Shown here: in pieces, positions 20,871-30,527 of the stretch
Layout of the letters: each line of letters begins with the position of its first letter
Position numbering within the stretch: position 1 is the first letter of the stretch
Assembly: GCA_031271045.1 (NCBI GenBank)
Contig: JAISWO010000015.1
Location: forward strand, 1 to 64,000
Reading direction: 5' to 3'
DNA: 64,000 nucleotides
From: Tannerellaceae bacterium
GTDB lineage: Bacteria; Bacteroidota; Bacteroidia; Bacteroidales; Tannerellaceae
Notes under the pieces: model-generated
What the model was told of the DNA's origin: nothing
The model's input: only the letters and a program-made list of their open reading frames with translations
The model's database searches: none
Program-made: the position numbers and the translations under genes

Positions 20871-21003
20871 GACTGTATTCTTTTTATAATGGAATAGATT
20901 TCATGTCTCACAAAGTTTTGACACAAATATATCTGTATGTTTTTCTACACAATACCCCCCATATAGGGTGTGCAGAAAATTATTCTTCCGGGTTGTTATT
21001 CCA

Positions 21004-22587
21004 TTATAACAAGTCTTTTCCTTTTTCGGTAGTGAAGTATTTTTGCAGTGGACTGGAAGGCTTAGTAGGAATGCGCATAGCTAAAAGACCTTCTTCGAGT
21101 AGAGGACGGATGATATTTTTCCGAAAACGGGTACGATTAGATTGTTTAACTATCCGCATCATATCTTGTATGGGAAGAGGTTTCACACAGGCTTTCAGGA
21201 CGCTCTCGGCCTTGTCTACATACGAGATGTCAATGGCAGGACAAGCATCCGACAAGCGAGAGTCATAAACCGCCCATTCTTTCCTTACCGGAAGAGAGGA
21301 ATGAGACGGATGGGATCTTTCAAGGAAAAAGGTCGCAGAGGAGGTCAACAGGCTCAGATCGTCGAGCCCTTCTTCATTTCCATAAGAGATAGAAAAGACG
21401 AATCGTTCGGCATTTTGTATTTCCACTCCTACTTCATAGCTTTTATCATAAAAAGGAGCATATTTAAAGATATTCTGTTTCCCCGATCCGGGTTTTTCAA
21501 TCCATCCCATCTCTTGAAAAACCTTAGTGATAAGTGGGTTGATACGCTGTACGTCGAATGAATCAAACGTTTTCTTCGTTTCCGGAAAAGTACGCATCCC
21601 ATTTTCCGTGATCAGCTTATCCGAGAAGACAAGTAGCCGGCAAGGATATTTATGGGTATATTCTCTATGTATAAGGAGATTGGTGACGATTTCGCGGAAT
21701 AGTTTTTCCCGGATATTAACCGACAGTCCGCCTTTGTTTAATACTCTTTTGGGCAGGTTGCGCTGAACAAATTTCATTAGGCGGAGGTACGAATCAATCA
21801 GATTGGAGAAAATAATATCTCTGTCATCATAGCGACTTTCCGGATAATCGAGAGCAGGGGAGGAAAATTCGTCGTAACGTATATTCCGGTAAATGGCATC
21901 CGTACGATAAGTAACCGGGTTATAGTTTTGAATAGTTTCTTCCTTTCCAAACAAAAGGACGGTTGCCAAGACAAAGCCTTCTTTTTTGCTTACCGGGTCT
22001 TTGCCCCAGAAGCCGTTCATGTGCAAAAATTCTTCGTTGGTTAAGCTCAGCCAGGGATGAGCAGGATTGGAGTCGGCAAGGTGCTTACGCATAGTACGAA
22101 AGGCCATTTCATCCAATTCCGACATTCTCAGGAAAGGACAAACAATATTCTCGGAAGACTCATTGTTCTTTCTTAAGAAGACACTACCTACAAGATTGTA
22201 ATTATAAGTAATGTCGCAGACTTCGCGACCTATCCTGTCGTAGACTTTATTTTTGTAGCGACATACTTCCTTGCTTTTCGGGATAGCTACATAAAGTAAT
22301 TTTCTCTGGTTGATCTCAATTACTTCAGGTGCTAAGTCCAATGAGGGAGAAAAATCTTCTTCCATTGCATTGGCAAACTTTTTGAGCATACTATCAACGA
22401 ATAATTCTGACACTCCTACAATTTCCCCATAATCGTGCACCCCTACAATTAAAGATCCACCTTCTTTGTTCAGAAAAGAACAAATAGATTGAAATACGGA
22501 ATCAATCAATTCCGTAGTACATTTGCTGAAATCAACAAAAGGGCTTTCCCCTTTATTAATAATCTGTTTTAATTCCCTGACATCCAT
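21004..22587 (-). CDS. AlbA_2/Schlafen-type putative DNA-binding / ATP-dependent helicase-like regulator
   Basis: FNKEGGSLIVGVHDYGEIVGVSE..., VYDRIGREVCDITYN, REIVTNLLIHREYTHKYPCRL. Confidence 0.75.
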   Translation of the reverse strand: MDVRELKQIINKGESPFVDFSKCTTELIDSVFQSICSFLNKEGGSLIVGVHDYGEIVGVSELFVDSMLKKFANAMEEDFSPSLDLAPEVIEINQRKLLYVAIPKSKEVCRYKNKVYDRIGREVCDITYNYNLVGSVFLRKNNESSENIVCPFLRMSELDEMAFRTMRKHLADSNPAHPWLSLTNEEFLHMNGFWGKDPVSKKEGFVLATVLLFGKEETIQNYNPVTYRTDAIYRNIRYDEFSSPALDYPESRYDDRDIIFSNLIDSYLRLMKFVQRNLPKRVLNKGGLSVNIREKLFREIVTNLLIHREYTHKYPCRLLVFSDKLITENGMRTFPETKKTFDSFDVQRINPLITKVFQEMGWIEKPGSGKQNIFKYAPFYDKSYEVGVEIQNAERFVFSISYGNEEGLDDLSLLTSSATFFLERSHPSHSSLPVRKEWAVYDSRLSDACPAIDISYVDKAESVLKACVKPLPIQDMMRIVKQSNRTRFRKNIIRPLLEEGLLAMRIPTKPSSPLQKYFTTEKGKDLL

Positions 22588-22740
22588 ACCAGTCAATATC
22601 TTATTTTTTGCAAAATCAACCCCTTATTTATAGGGTATATTTTATGCTAAAAGATTAGCGCTTAAAGATACAAAGTTTTTCTAATAGACGCACAGGAAAT
22701 CAAAAAACGGGAGGATATTCAACAAAAAACGGAGATATGC

Positions 22741-24483
22741 TTATTTCCTTTTGCGCCAAGGTTTTTCTTTGTTTCTTTCGCTTGCATCGAAACGATCATA
22801 GAAACGCGGGGTTTTATTTCGTTCGCGATTGTTTTTGCGGCTTCCTCCTTCTCCTTTTTTGCCTTGTGCTGGTTCCACCGAGATGCGACGTCCATCTACT
22901 TCAAAACCATTCATCCGGTTCATCACACGCTGGGATTCTTTCTCTTCCACTTCAAAGAAGGAGAAACTGTCTCTCAGATCAATCTTTCCGATACGAACCT
23001 TACCCGGTACACATTTGTTGACCATCTCTATCAACTGATTCGGAAACAAGCCGTCCGATTTTCCAAAGTTGATGAAAAAACGCACAAAACCCTGCTCTGC
23101 CACATGACGTCCGTTGCGATCTATCGATGTTTTCTTCCCTTTTTCCGAATGTTCTTCTACCGATTGTATTTCCCCGGCTTCTTTATAATAATCAATCATT
23201 CGATTAAATTCGAGAGATACCACCCGTTTGATAATGTCTTCCTTGTCTAACCATTCTAATTTGCGGAAAATGGGAGGCATCAGGGAGGCAATTTCTTCTT
23301 CATTCACTTCTACTTTTTCGATCTGGTCGATGAGGTTGAACATCTGTTTTTCGCAGATTGCTTTTCCTTCGGGTATTTCAGCTTTCTCAAACGTTTTGTT
23401 GATGGAGCGTTCGATCTCCCGGATCTTTCCTTTTTCTTTCACATGGCAGATAGAGATGGAGATGCCGGTCTTTCCGGCGCGTCCGGTACGCCCGCTACGG
23501 TGGGTGTACGACTCGGAGTCATCGGGCAAGCCATAGTTAATCACATGCGTCAGGTCGTCCACATCCAATCCGCGGGCTGCCACATCGGTAGCCACCAGCA
23601 GTTGGATATTCTTGATGCGAAATTTCTGCATGACATAATCCCGTTGTGTCTGGCTAAGTTCTCCATGCAAGGAATCTGCATTATAGCCATCCTGGATGAG
23701 TTTGTCGGCAATTTCTTGCGTTTCTTTGCGGGTGCGGCAAAAGACAATACCATATATATTGGGATAATAATCGGCAATACGTTTCAACACGAGGTATTTG
23801 TCTTGCGCCCTTACCATATAATATATGTGGCGGATGTTTTTGTTTCCTTCGTTTTTCTTCCCGATAATGATTTCTTTCGGTTCGCGCATGTATTTACGTG
23901 TAATCATGGCAATTTCCTGCGGCATGGTTGCCGAGAAAAGCAGCATATTGCGCGAAAGCGGCACTTCGGCCAGGATAGCGTTGATGCTGTCCGAAAAGCC
24001 CATATTGAGCATTTCATCCGCTTCGTCCAGAATGACATTTCTAATTAAACTTAAATTTACCGTTTTACGGTTCATCAGATCCAGCAGGCGTCCCGGCGTA
24101 GCGACGACTACATGCACGCCTCGTTTGAGGGTTTTAATCTGACTTTCAATGCTTGAACCTCCATATACGGGTAATATTTTCAATTGCTCCATATATTTGG
24201 AGTAATCGTTCAGATCGTCAGCAATCTGTAAACAGAGTTCACGTGTAGGACACAAGATGAGTGTTTGAGGTTGGGTGACAGATATGTCAGTTTTTTGCAA
24301 GATTGGTAAGCCGAATGCGGCTGTTTTCCCTGTTCCTGTTTGCGCCAGGGCTATTACGTCGTTGTCTTCGCCCAGTAAAAAAGGAATCACTTCCTCTTGT
24401 ACCGGCATGGGTGATTCGAAACCCATTTCGCGGATTGCCTTAATGATAGGTGCAACAACACCTAATTCTTCAAATGTTTTCAA
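22741..24483 (-). CDS. DEAD-box RNA helicase with C-terminal DbpA-type RNA-binding domain
   Basis: AQTGTGKTAAFGLPIL, LDEADEMLNMGF, FSATMP, HRSGRTGRAGKTG; C-terminal FFINFGKSDGLFPNQLIEMVN domain. Confidence 0.95.
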   Translation of the reverse strand: MKTFEELGVVAPIIKAIREMGFESPMPVQEEVIPFLLGEDNDVIALAQTGTGKTAAFGLPILQKTDISVTQPQTLILCPTRELCLQIADDLNDYSKYMEQLKILPVYGGSSIESQIKTLKRGVHVVVATPGRLLDLMNRKTVNLSLIRNVILDEADEMLNMGFSDSINAILAEVPLSRNMLLFSATMPQEIAMITRKYMREPKEIIIGKKNEGNKNIRHIYYMVRAQDKYLVLKRIADYYPNIYGIVFCRTRKETQEIADKLIQDGYNADSLHGELSQTQRDYVMQKFRIKNIQLLVATDVAARGLDVDDLTHVINYGLPDDSESYTHRSGRTGRAGKTGISISICHVKEKGKIREIERSINKTFEKAEIPEGKAICEKQMFNLIDQIEKVEVNEEEIASLMPPIFRKLEWLDKEDIIKRVVSLEFNRMIDYYKEAGEIQSVEEHSEKGKKTSIDRNGRHVAEQGFVRFFINFGKSDGLFPNQLIEMVNKCVPGKVRIGKIDLRDSFSFFEVEEKESQRVMNRMNGFEVDGRRISVEPAQGKKGEGGSRKNNRERNKTPRFYDRFDASERNKEKPWRKRK

Positions 24484-24545
24484 TGTAATTTGTATGTGTA
24501 AAATATTTCAGAGGCGCAAAGGTAGGTAAATTATTTGGGATCAAG

Positions 24546-25598
24546 TCAAAAAAGCAACATCTCTTTTAGCTTTTCTTTTTGTTTGTCTGTCAATTGTAGT
24601 TCTTCGCTCAGATATTTGTCCATAGAGCCGTATTCTTTTTTTATTTTCCGGAGGGCCAGGTTGAGGAAGGTTTCATTGGCCGAAAGGATCACGGTCAAAG
24701 CTTCCTGGGCGTCCGAATCTAATTCTTGCACCAGGTTGGCGTAGCGTGTAAGGTTAAGATAATCGTTTGTGACCACATAATCGCTGAGGATGGTTTCTTC
24801 CGGCATATCCAAAGCTGCCAGCAAAAGGGCGGCAAGGAAACCGGCCCGGTCTTTTCCCAGCGAACAGTTAAACAGGATCGGATAATTGTCTTCATCCAGA
24901 AAGAGGTTGAGCGCCTGGGCAAATTCTTTGCGATTTTCCGTAACGTACCGCAAGTACAAATCCTGCATAAACAGCGAACCATCGCCTTTGCGCACTTTGC
25001 CTTTCCTGATCTGACCGACGATATCGCTCATATCGGAGTCTATGGGGATATGCACAATCTTTGCCTTGGAATAGCCTATGGGTGAACGCATCACTTCGGG
25101 CATTGAACGCAAGTCAATAATCGTTTTAATCTTCAGCTTGTTCAGTCTCAGGGTATCCCATGCGCTTATCCGGCCTATTTCACCCGATCGGTAGACTTTG
25201 CCCCAACGCATGAACTTGCCCTGTGAAGAGAGATAGCCTCCTATATCGCGGAGGTTCTGCACGCTGTCCATCATCACCAAGCGCGAGGCGGTGGTTTGCT
25301 CGTACGTGTTATCAAACAAGAGGCGGAAATATTTCCGTGAGATATTATCGTTTGTGATATAAGTCATGACGCCGTTGTGGATAGGGGTATAACCGGCAGG
25401 CGAGGCTTGGCTCATATCGGGGTTATCGGAGACATAGAGTTTCATCTCTCCGTCCAGTTCCGGATGAGTCTCCCATTTGATGATGTAATTGCCTATGCCG
25501 TCGCGTTGACAAAGCGAGTAGATTTCGGGCATTTGAGATGCACATCCTGTTGTCAGGAAAAGAATACCTGTCGATATAATCCATGCCTTTGTTGCCAT
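24546..25598 (-). CDS. Tyrosine/dual-specificity protein phosphatase lipoprotein
   Basis: Lipobox LFLTTGCASQ; NLRDIGGYLSSQGKFMRWGKVYRSGEIG; CSLGKDRAG P-loop (CX5R). Confidence 0.85.
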   Translation of the reverse strand: MATKAWIISTGILFLTTGCASQMPEIYSLCQRDGIGNYIIKWETHPELDGEMKLYVSDNPDMSQASPAGYTPIHNGVMTYITNDNISRKYFRLLFDNTYEQTTASRLVMMDSVQNLRDIGGYLSSQGKFMRWGKVYRSGEIGRISAWDTLRLNKLKIKTIIDLRSMPEVMRSPIGYSKAKIVHIPIDSDMSDIVGQIRKGKVRKGDGSLFMQDLYLRYVTENRKEFAQALNLFLDEDNYPILFNCSLGKDRAGFLAALLLAALDMPEETILSDYVVTNDYLNLTRYANLVQELDSDAQEALTVILSANETFLNLALRKIKKEYGSMDKYLSEELQLTDKQKEKLKEMLLF

Positions 25599-25610
25599 AT
25601 TGTTCGATAT

Positions 25611-26540
25611 TTAAGCCTGACGTCCGTAAGCGGCGGCAAATTCTTTGGAGATATAGTTATTGTTGCTCAAGCAGGATTCGGCGGCCAGGTCGAGTCCGCA
25701 ATAGATGATTGCTTCCCATTTCTCCTTGCCGGCGACGGGCAGAGTGTTGTGTCCTATTTCGTATTTCAGCAATCCGTAAAGGACTCCCGCATTGAAGTTG
25801 TCGCCTGCGCCGATGGTACTTACGGGAGTCAGGGGAGGCGTTTCAAAACGGGCGGACAGGGTTTCCGTAAAAAGGACGACATCGCCGGCTCCTTGCGTGC
25901 CGATGAAGCGTGGACAATAAAACCGGATATGCTCTTTGTAAATATGCTCCATGTCGCGAATACCGAAGAGGTTGAAAAAGTCTTCGTCCGATCCTCGTAT
26001 GATATCGGCGTATTCAAAGTTTTCGATAATCGTGGGCCGCAGCTTAACGACTTCGTGCATGTGCGCGCTACGGAAGTTAAGGTCGTAATAGATGATGGCC
26101 TTTCGTTCGCGGGCATACTTCAGGAGTTCCAGGATACGTTCTCGCAGCGCCGGGTTGAGGGCATAGTAAGAGCCTAATATAAAGATGTCGTCTTCTTTGA
26201 TCGGAGGCAGGGCGACTTCTAAGCGTTGGGCGGGATAGTCTTTGTAAAAAACATAATCGGCATCATTGCTTTCATTCAGGAAGGCTAAGGAGATCGGGCT
26301 TTTTCCATCGGGAAAACAATCTACGTAGTCGGTAGATATATGATTATCCTCCATAAAGTGGCGGATGATCTGCCCGACCTTGTCGTTGCCCAGTTCGCTG
26401 ATGAAAACTACCGGGACGCCGAGCCTTCCCAGCGAGACAAAGCCGTTGAACACAGAACCGCCCGGCAAGGCTATTTGCGGCTGATTGTTTTTGAACAAGA
26501 TGTCCAGGATGGTTTCTCCTACTCCGATCACTTTTCTCAT
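25611..26540 (-). CDS. PfkB-family carbohydrate kinase
   Basis: GGSVFNGFVSLGRLGVPVVFISELGNDKVG; TIGAGDNFNAGVLYGLL. Confidence 0.92.
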   Translation of the reverse strand: MRKVIGVGETILDILFKNNQPQIALPGGSVFNGFVSLGRLGVPVVFISELGNDKVGQIIRHFMEDNHISTDYVDCFPDGKSPISLAFLNESNDADYVFYKDYPAQRLEVALPPIKEDDIFILGSYYALNPALRERILELLKYARERKAIIYYDLNFRSAHMHEVVKLRPTIIENFEYADIIRGSDEDFFNLFGIRDMEHIYKEHIRFYCPRFIGTQGAGDVVLFTETLSARFETPPLTPVSTIGAGDNFNAGVLYGLLKYEIGHNTLPVAGKEKWEAIIYCGLDLAAESCLSNNNYISKEFAAAYGRQA

Positions 26541-26555
26541 ACGTTTCTCTCTCCT

Positions 26556-27173
26556 TTATTCTTTTACGCTCTGGGCCCGGCTTTTGGAGCCTAAGTAGCC
26601 TCCGTGGTGGCGTTTGGCGTAGTCTTTACAGTTGAATTGTATGCGTTTCATTGTATTGACGACTAAGATGTCGCCGATGACGGTCATGACGGTGGTCGAG
26701 GTGGTCGGCGTCAGGCCCAGGGCACAGACTTCTTTGGGGGCGCCGGTCAGCAGGCATACGGTGGCTTGTTGGGCCATTTCGCTGTCGGGGTTACCGGTTA
26801 TGACGATGAACCTCATTTCCGGCGCCAAGCCTCGCGTCAGGTCGATGAGTTCGAGCAATTCGCGTGTCTTGCCCGAATTGGAGACTAAGAGCATGATGTC
26901 ATTTGTGCGCACGATTCCCAGGTCGCCGTGCTGGGCTTCGCTGGGATGCAGGAAGAAGGCCGGCGTCCCGGTCGAGCTGAATGTGGTCGCCATATTCATG
27001 GCGATCTGTCCGGCCTTGCCCATGCCGCTGGTGATTAATTTCCCGGCCTTTTGGTGGACGTATTCGACGATTAATTCCACGGCTCTTTCGTATTCGTGCG
27101 TGACCGGGATATTCATCACGGCTTCTGCTTCCTGGCTGAGTATTTGTTTTATTTCATCAATCATGGCCATCAT
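26556..27173 (-). CDS. SIS-domain sugar-phosphate isomerase (KdsD/GutQ-like)
   Basis: ITSGMGKAGQIAMNMATTFSSTGTPAFFLHPSEAQHGDLGIVRTNDIMLLVSNSGKTRELLELI. Confidence 0.85.
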   Translation of the reverse strand: MMAMIDEIKQILSQEAEAVMNIPVTHEYERAVELIVEYVHQKAGKLITSGMGKAGQIAMNMATTFSSTGTPAFFLHPSEAQHGDLGIVRTNDIMLLVSNSGKTRELLELIDLTRGLAPEMRFIVITGNPDSEMAQQATVCLLTGAPKEVCALGLTPTTSTTVMTVIGDILVVNTMKRIQFNCKDYAKRHHGGYLGSKSRAQSVKE

Positions 27174-27199
27174 CCTTGCATCTACATCCCATCTGCGGT

Positions 27200-28051
27200 T
27201 CAAAGGTAATCGCAGACGGCCTTGAAGTAACCGATTGACTCGGCGATTCCGAGGAAGGGGTCTTTCATGTCTTTTTCGTACTCGAGGCTGCACGAGCCGG
27301 TGTAGTTTACTTCGCGCAGCGCTTGGACGAAGGCGGGGAAGTCGATCTTTCCACGTCCTATTTCAATGCCGACGCCGGCTTTGGAGGAGTCGGTGACATC
27401 TTTAATATGTACGTCGAAGACGCGCGTATGGTACTTCTTCAGGTCGGCGACCGGGTCGCATCCGTTGCGCAGGTCGTGCCCAATGTCCAGACACATGCCG
27501 ATGCGGGGGTCCAGGTCTTTGGTATGGTTCCAGACGTCGGTGGCGTCGGGGTAGGTTACGATGTCCGGGCCGTGGAGGTGGATGGCGAAAAGGAAGTCGT
27601 ATTCCTTCACTTTGGCGTCGACGTAGGGCAGGAGGTCGTAGTTAGGGACGCCGACGATGAGTTTGACGCCTACTTTGCGGGCATAGGCGAAGGCGCGGTC
27701 GATATCGGCTTTGCTTCGCATATAGATTGGGCCGACGGCATAGCCGGTGACGCCGTAGGAGGCGCATTGTTCATGGAAGGCCCGGATTTGTTCTTCGTTG
27801 CTGTCGAGGGGCAGGTGAAAATCTTTGATGCAAAGATATTTTACGTCTAAGCGCTGCAAGGTTTTCAGGGTTGTTTCCAGGTCAAAGTTGACGAAGGTAT
27901 AGCCGGCCATACCGAGGAGGAAGGGGTTGGTTTTCTTCGGCGCTTTCGGGGTAACGGGGTCGGGGCGGGAGGCTTTCAACAGGGATGTTGAGCCCAGGAG
28001 GAGGGCGCCGGCCAGTCCTTGTTTAAAGAATTTTCTTCTGTTTGATTTCAT
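27200..28051 (-). CDS. Sugar phosphate isomerase/epimerase (TIM barrel), exported
   Basis: N-terminal MKSNRRKFFKQGLAGALLLGSTSLLKA Tat-like signal; GMCLDIGHDLRNG, VFDVHIKDV, GSCSLEYEKD. Confidence 0.85.
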   Translation of the reverse strand: MKSNRRKFFKQGLAGALLLGSTSLLKASRPDPVTPKAPKKTNPFLLGMAGYTFVNFDLETTLKTLQRLDVKYLCIKDFHLPLDSNEEQIRAFHEQCASYGVTGYAVGPIYMRSKADIDRAFAYARKVGVKLIVGVPNYDLLPYVDAKVKEYDFLFAIHLHGPDIVTYPDATDVWNHTKDLDPRIGMCLDIGHDLRNGCDPVADLKKYHTRVFDVHIKDVTDSSKAGVGIEIGRGKIDFPAFVQALREVNYTGSCSLEYEKDMKDPFLGIAESIGYFKAVCDYL

Positions 28052-28147
28052 ATTCCTGTTGGGGTTATATATGTTATTTTGTGTTGTGCAAACTTACGAT
28101 ATGTTGTTAGAAACGGGATGCGCAGCATGTTAATTATTCGTAATGTA

Positions 28148-29944
28148 TCACATTCTTTCGGGCGCTTCGATGCCCAGGAGGGAGAGGGCGGAGCGGATGA
28201 TGTGCGCGACGCTGGCGGAGAGGAGGAGTCGGAAATGTTGGAGGCCGGGGTCTTCTTCGCGCAGGATGGAGAAGTCGTGATAGAATTGGTTGTACTCCTT
28301 GACCAGCTCGTAGACGTAGTTGGCGATGATGGCCGGGCTGCAGGTGGCGGCGGCTTCGTGCACGGCGGCGGCGTAGGCGGCGAGGAGTTGTACGAGGGCT
28401 TCTTCTTTTTCGGAGAGGGGCAGTTGGGGCGGCAGGTTGCCGGAGAAGTCGATTCCTTGGGCCTCAGCTTTGCGCAGGACGGAGCTTATGCGTGCGTGGG
28501 CGTATTGGATGAAGGATCCTGTGTTGCCGTTGAAGTCGATAGATTCGCGCGGGTTAAAGGTCATGTTTTTGCGCGGATCTACTTTAAGGATAAAGTACTT
28601 GAGCGAGCCCAGTCCTACGGCGCGGACGAGGCGTTCGACCTCGTCGGGTTCCATTTCTTTGACTTTGCCCAGCTCTTGCGAAATTTCACGGGCTGTTTGC
28701 AGCATTTCGTCGATCAGATCGTCGGCGTCGACTACGGTTCCTTCGCGGCTTTTCATTTTTCCTTCGGGCAGTTCGACCATTCCGTAGGAGAAATGCACCA
28801 GTCCCCGTCCGAAGGCGAAGCCCAATTTATCGAGGAGGATGGACAGGACTTGGAAATGGTAATTCTGCTCGTTGCCTACGACGTAGATCATCCGGTCGAT
28901 CGCGAAATCATCGAAGCGCAGTTTGGCAGTTCCTATATCCTGCGTCATATAAACGGAGGTTCCATCGGCACGCAGGAGGAGTTTTTCGTCCAATCCGTCC
29001 TTTGTCAGGTCGGCCCATACGGATCCATCGTCGCGTCGGTAGAAAGCCCCTTCGGCTACGCCGCGCAATACTTCGTTCTTGCCTTCGAGATAGGTTGCGG
29101 ATTCGTAATATATTTTGTCGAAGTCGACGCCCAGCTTCCGGTAGGTTTCATCGAAGCCGGCGTAGACCCATTCGTTCATTGTTTTCCACAGCGCGACGGT
29201 GCGTTCGTCGCCGGCTTCCCATGCGCGGAGCATTTCGCGAGCTTCCTGCATCAAGAGGGAGGCGGCCTCGGCTTGGGCTCGGAGGAGGCCTTGGGCTTCG
29301 AGGCTGGCGAGCTCTTTTTTATAGTGTTGGTCGAAGAGGACGTAGTATTTGCCGATCAAATGGTCGCCTTTTTGGCCCGACGACTGCGGGGTCTCGCCAT
29401 TTCCCCATTTCTGCCAGGCAAGCATGGACTTGCAGATGTGTATGCCGCGGTCGTTGACGATGTTTGTTTTGACGACGCGGTATCCGTTGGCTTTCATGAT
29501 CTCGGCCAGGCTGTATCCCAAGAGATTGTTGCGCACATGGCCCAGGTGGAGGGGCTTATTGGTGTTCGGCGAGGAATATTCGATCATCACCAGGGGCGAG
29601 GCGTCGGTAGCGGGCGTAATTCCGAAGGAGGCTCCGGCGCTGTGGATGTCTTCCAGCAGGCGGATCCAGTGCGAGGTAGTCACGGTGAGGTTCAGGAATC
29701 CTTTGATGACGTTAAATGTTGCCACGGCAGGTTCATGTTCGGCGAGGAAGCGTCCGATTTCTTCGGCTGTCTGTTCGGGGGATTTTTTCGACATCCGCAG
29801 GAAGGGGAAGACCACCAAGGTGAGATGTCCTTTGAACTCTTTCTTTGTTTTCTGAAGCTGTACCTGCTCCGCGGTCGGCGTCGTGCCGTAGAGGGCCTCT
29901 ATGGCGGCGATAATACGGTCGGTAAGCTGTTGTTCGATGCTCAT
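28148..29944 (-). CDS. argS: Arginyl-tRNA synthetase
   Basis: EYSSPNTNKPLHLGHVRNNLLGYSLAEIMKANGYRV; start at MSIEQQLTDRI. Confidence 0.97.
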   Translation of the reverse strand: MSIEQQLTDRIIAAIEALYGTTPTAEQVQLQKTKKEFKGHLTLVVFPFLRMSKKSPEQTAEEIGRFLAEHEPAVATFNVIKGFLNLTVTTSHWIRLLEDIHSAGASFGITPATDASPLVMIEYSSPNTNKPLHLGHVRNNLLGYSLAEIMKANGYRVVKTNIVNDRGIHICKSMLAWQKWGNGETPQSSGQKGDHLIGKYYVLFDQHYKKELASLEAQGLLRAQAEAASLLMQEAREMLRAWEAGDERTVALWKTMNEWVYAGFDETYRKLGVDFDKIYYESATYLEGKNEVLRGVAEGAFYRRDDGSVWADLTKDGLDEKLLLRADGTSVYMTQDIGTAKLRFDDFAIDRMIYVVGNEQNYHFQVLSILLDKLGFAFGRGLVHFSYGMVELPEGKMKSREGTVVDADDLIDEMLQTAREISQELGKVKEMEPDEVERLVRAVGLGSLKYFILKVDPRKNMTFNPRESIDFNGNTGSFIQYAHARISSVLRKAEAQGIDFSGNLPPQLPLSEKEEALVQLLAAYAAAVHEAAATCSPAIIANYVYELVKEYNQFYHDFSILREEDPGLQHFRLLLSASVAHIIRSALSLLGIEAPERM

Positions 29945-30022
29945 GTTCGTAAAATGGATACTGTTTGTTTTGCCCGCAAAGGTACGTTTTCCGTTCAGAA
30001 CCTCCAACAGCGGCTTAATAAA

Positions 30023-30440
30023 GGTTGCGCATTTGTGCGCGATGCACATTAGCCTGTCATAGAGGTCGCGCGAAATGGCGCGATGCACATTAGCATGCTA
30101 TTGGAGGTCGCGCGAAATGGCGCGATGCACATTAGCATGCTATTGGAGGTCGCGCGAAGTGGCGCGATGCACATTAGCATGCTATTGGAGGTCGCGCGAA
30201 ATGGCGCGATGCACATTAGCATGCTATTGGGGTCGCGCGAAATGGCGCGATGCACATTAGCATGCTATTCCGGGTCGCGCGAAATGGCGCGATGTCCATT
30301 AGCATGCTATTGTGGGTCGCGCGAAGTGGCGCGATGTCCATTAGCATGCTATTCTGAGTTGCGCGAAATGGCGCGATGTCCATTAGCATGCTATTCTGAA
30401 TCGCGCGAAATGGCGCGACCTTTATCAGGATGCTAATCGT
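30023..30440. repeat. 42-bp tandem array, about 10 units (GGTCGCGCGAAATGGCGCGATGCACATTAGCATGCTATTGGA)
   Basis: GGTCG-type anchors at 30023, 30064, 30106, 30148, 30190, 30231, 30273, 30315, 30357, 30399 (spacing 41/42); each unit carries the hairpin TCGCGC-gaaatg-GCGCGA. Confidence 0.93.
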
Positions 30441-30527
30441 GGTTCCGCACGTTTTTTTATGGATAACCGGGCGCCGCTTAACGTATAAATTATATATTTG
30501 CACCTTATATTGTTTAAATCATTTGTT

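Noticed and set aside
28079-30052. 657-aa plus-strand ORF
   Set aside because: Antisense shadow of argS (clear Arg-tRNA synthetase motifs on the minus strand); low-complexity F/G/V/D-rich translation with no recognisable domain.
30023-30440. Possible CRISPR array
   Set aside because: No unique spacers: the whole 42-bp unit repeats; no cas genes in the window.
30049-30503. ORFs with 14-aa repeats (MLMCIAPFRATSNS..., MHISMLLEVARNGA...)
   Set aside because: Translation artefact of the 42-bp array; open in several frames on both strands.
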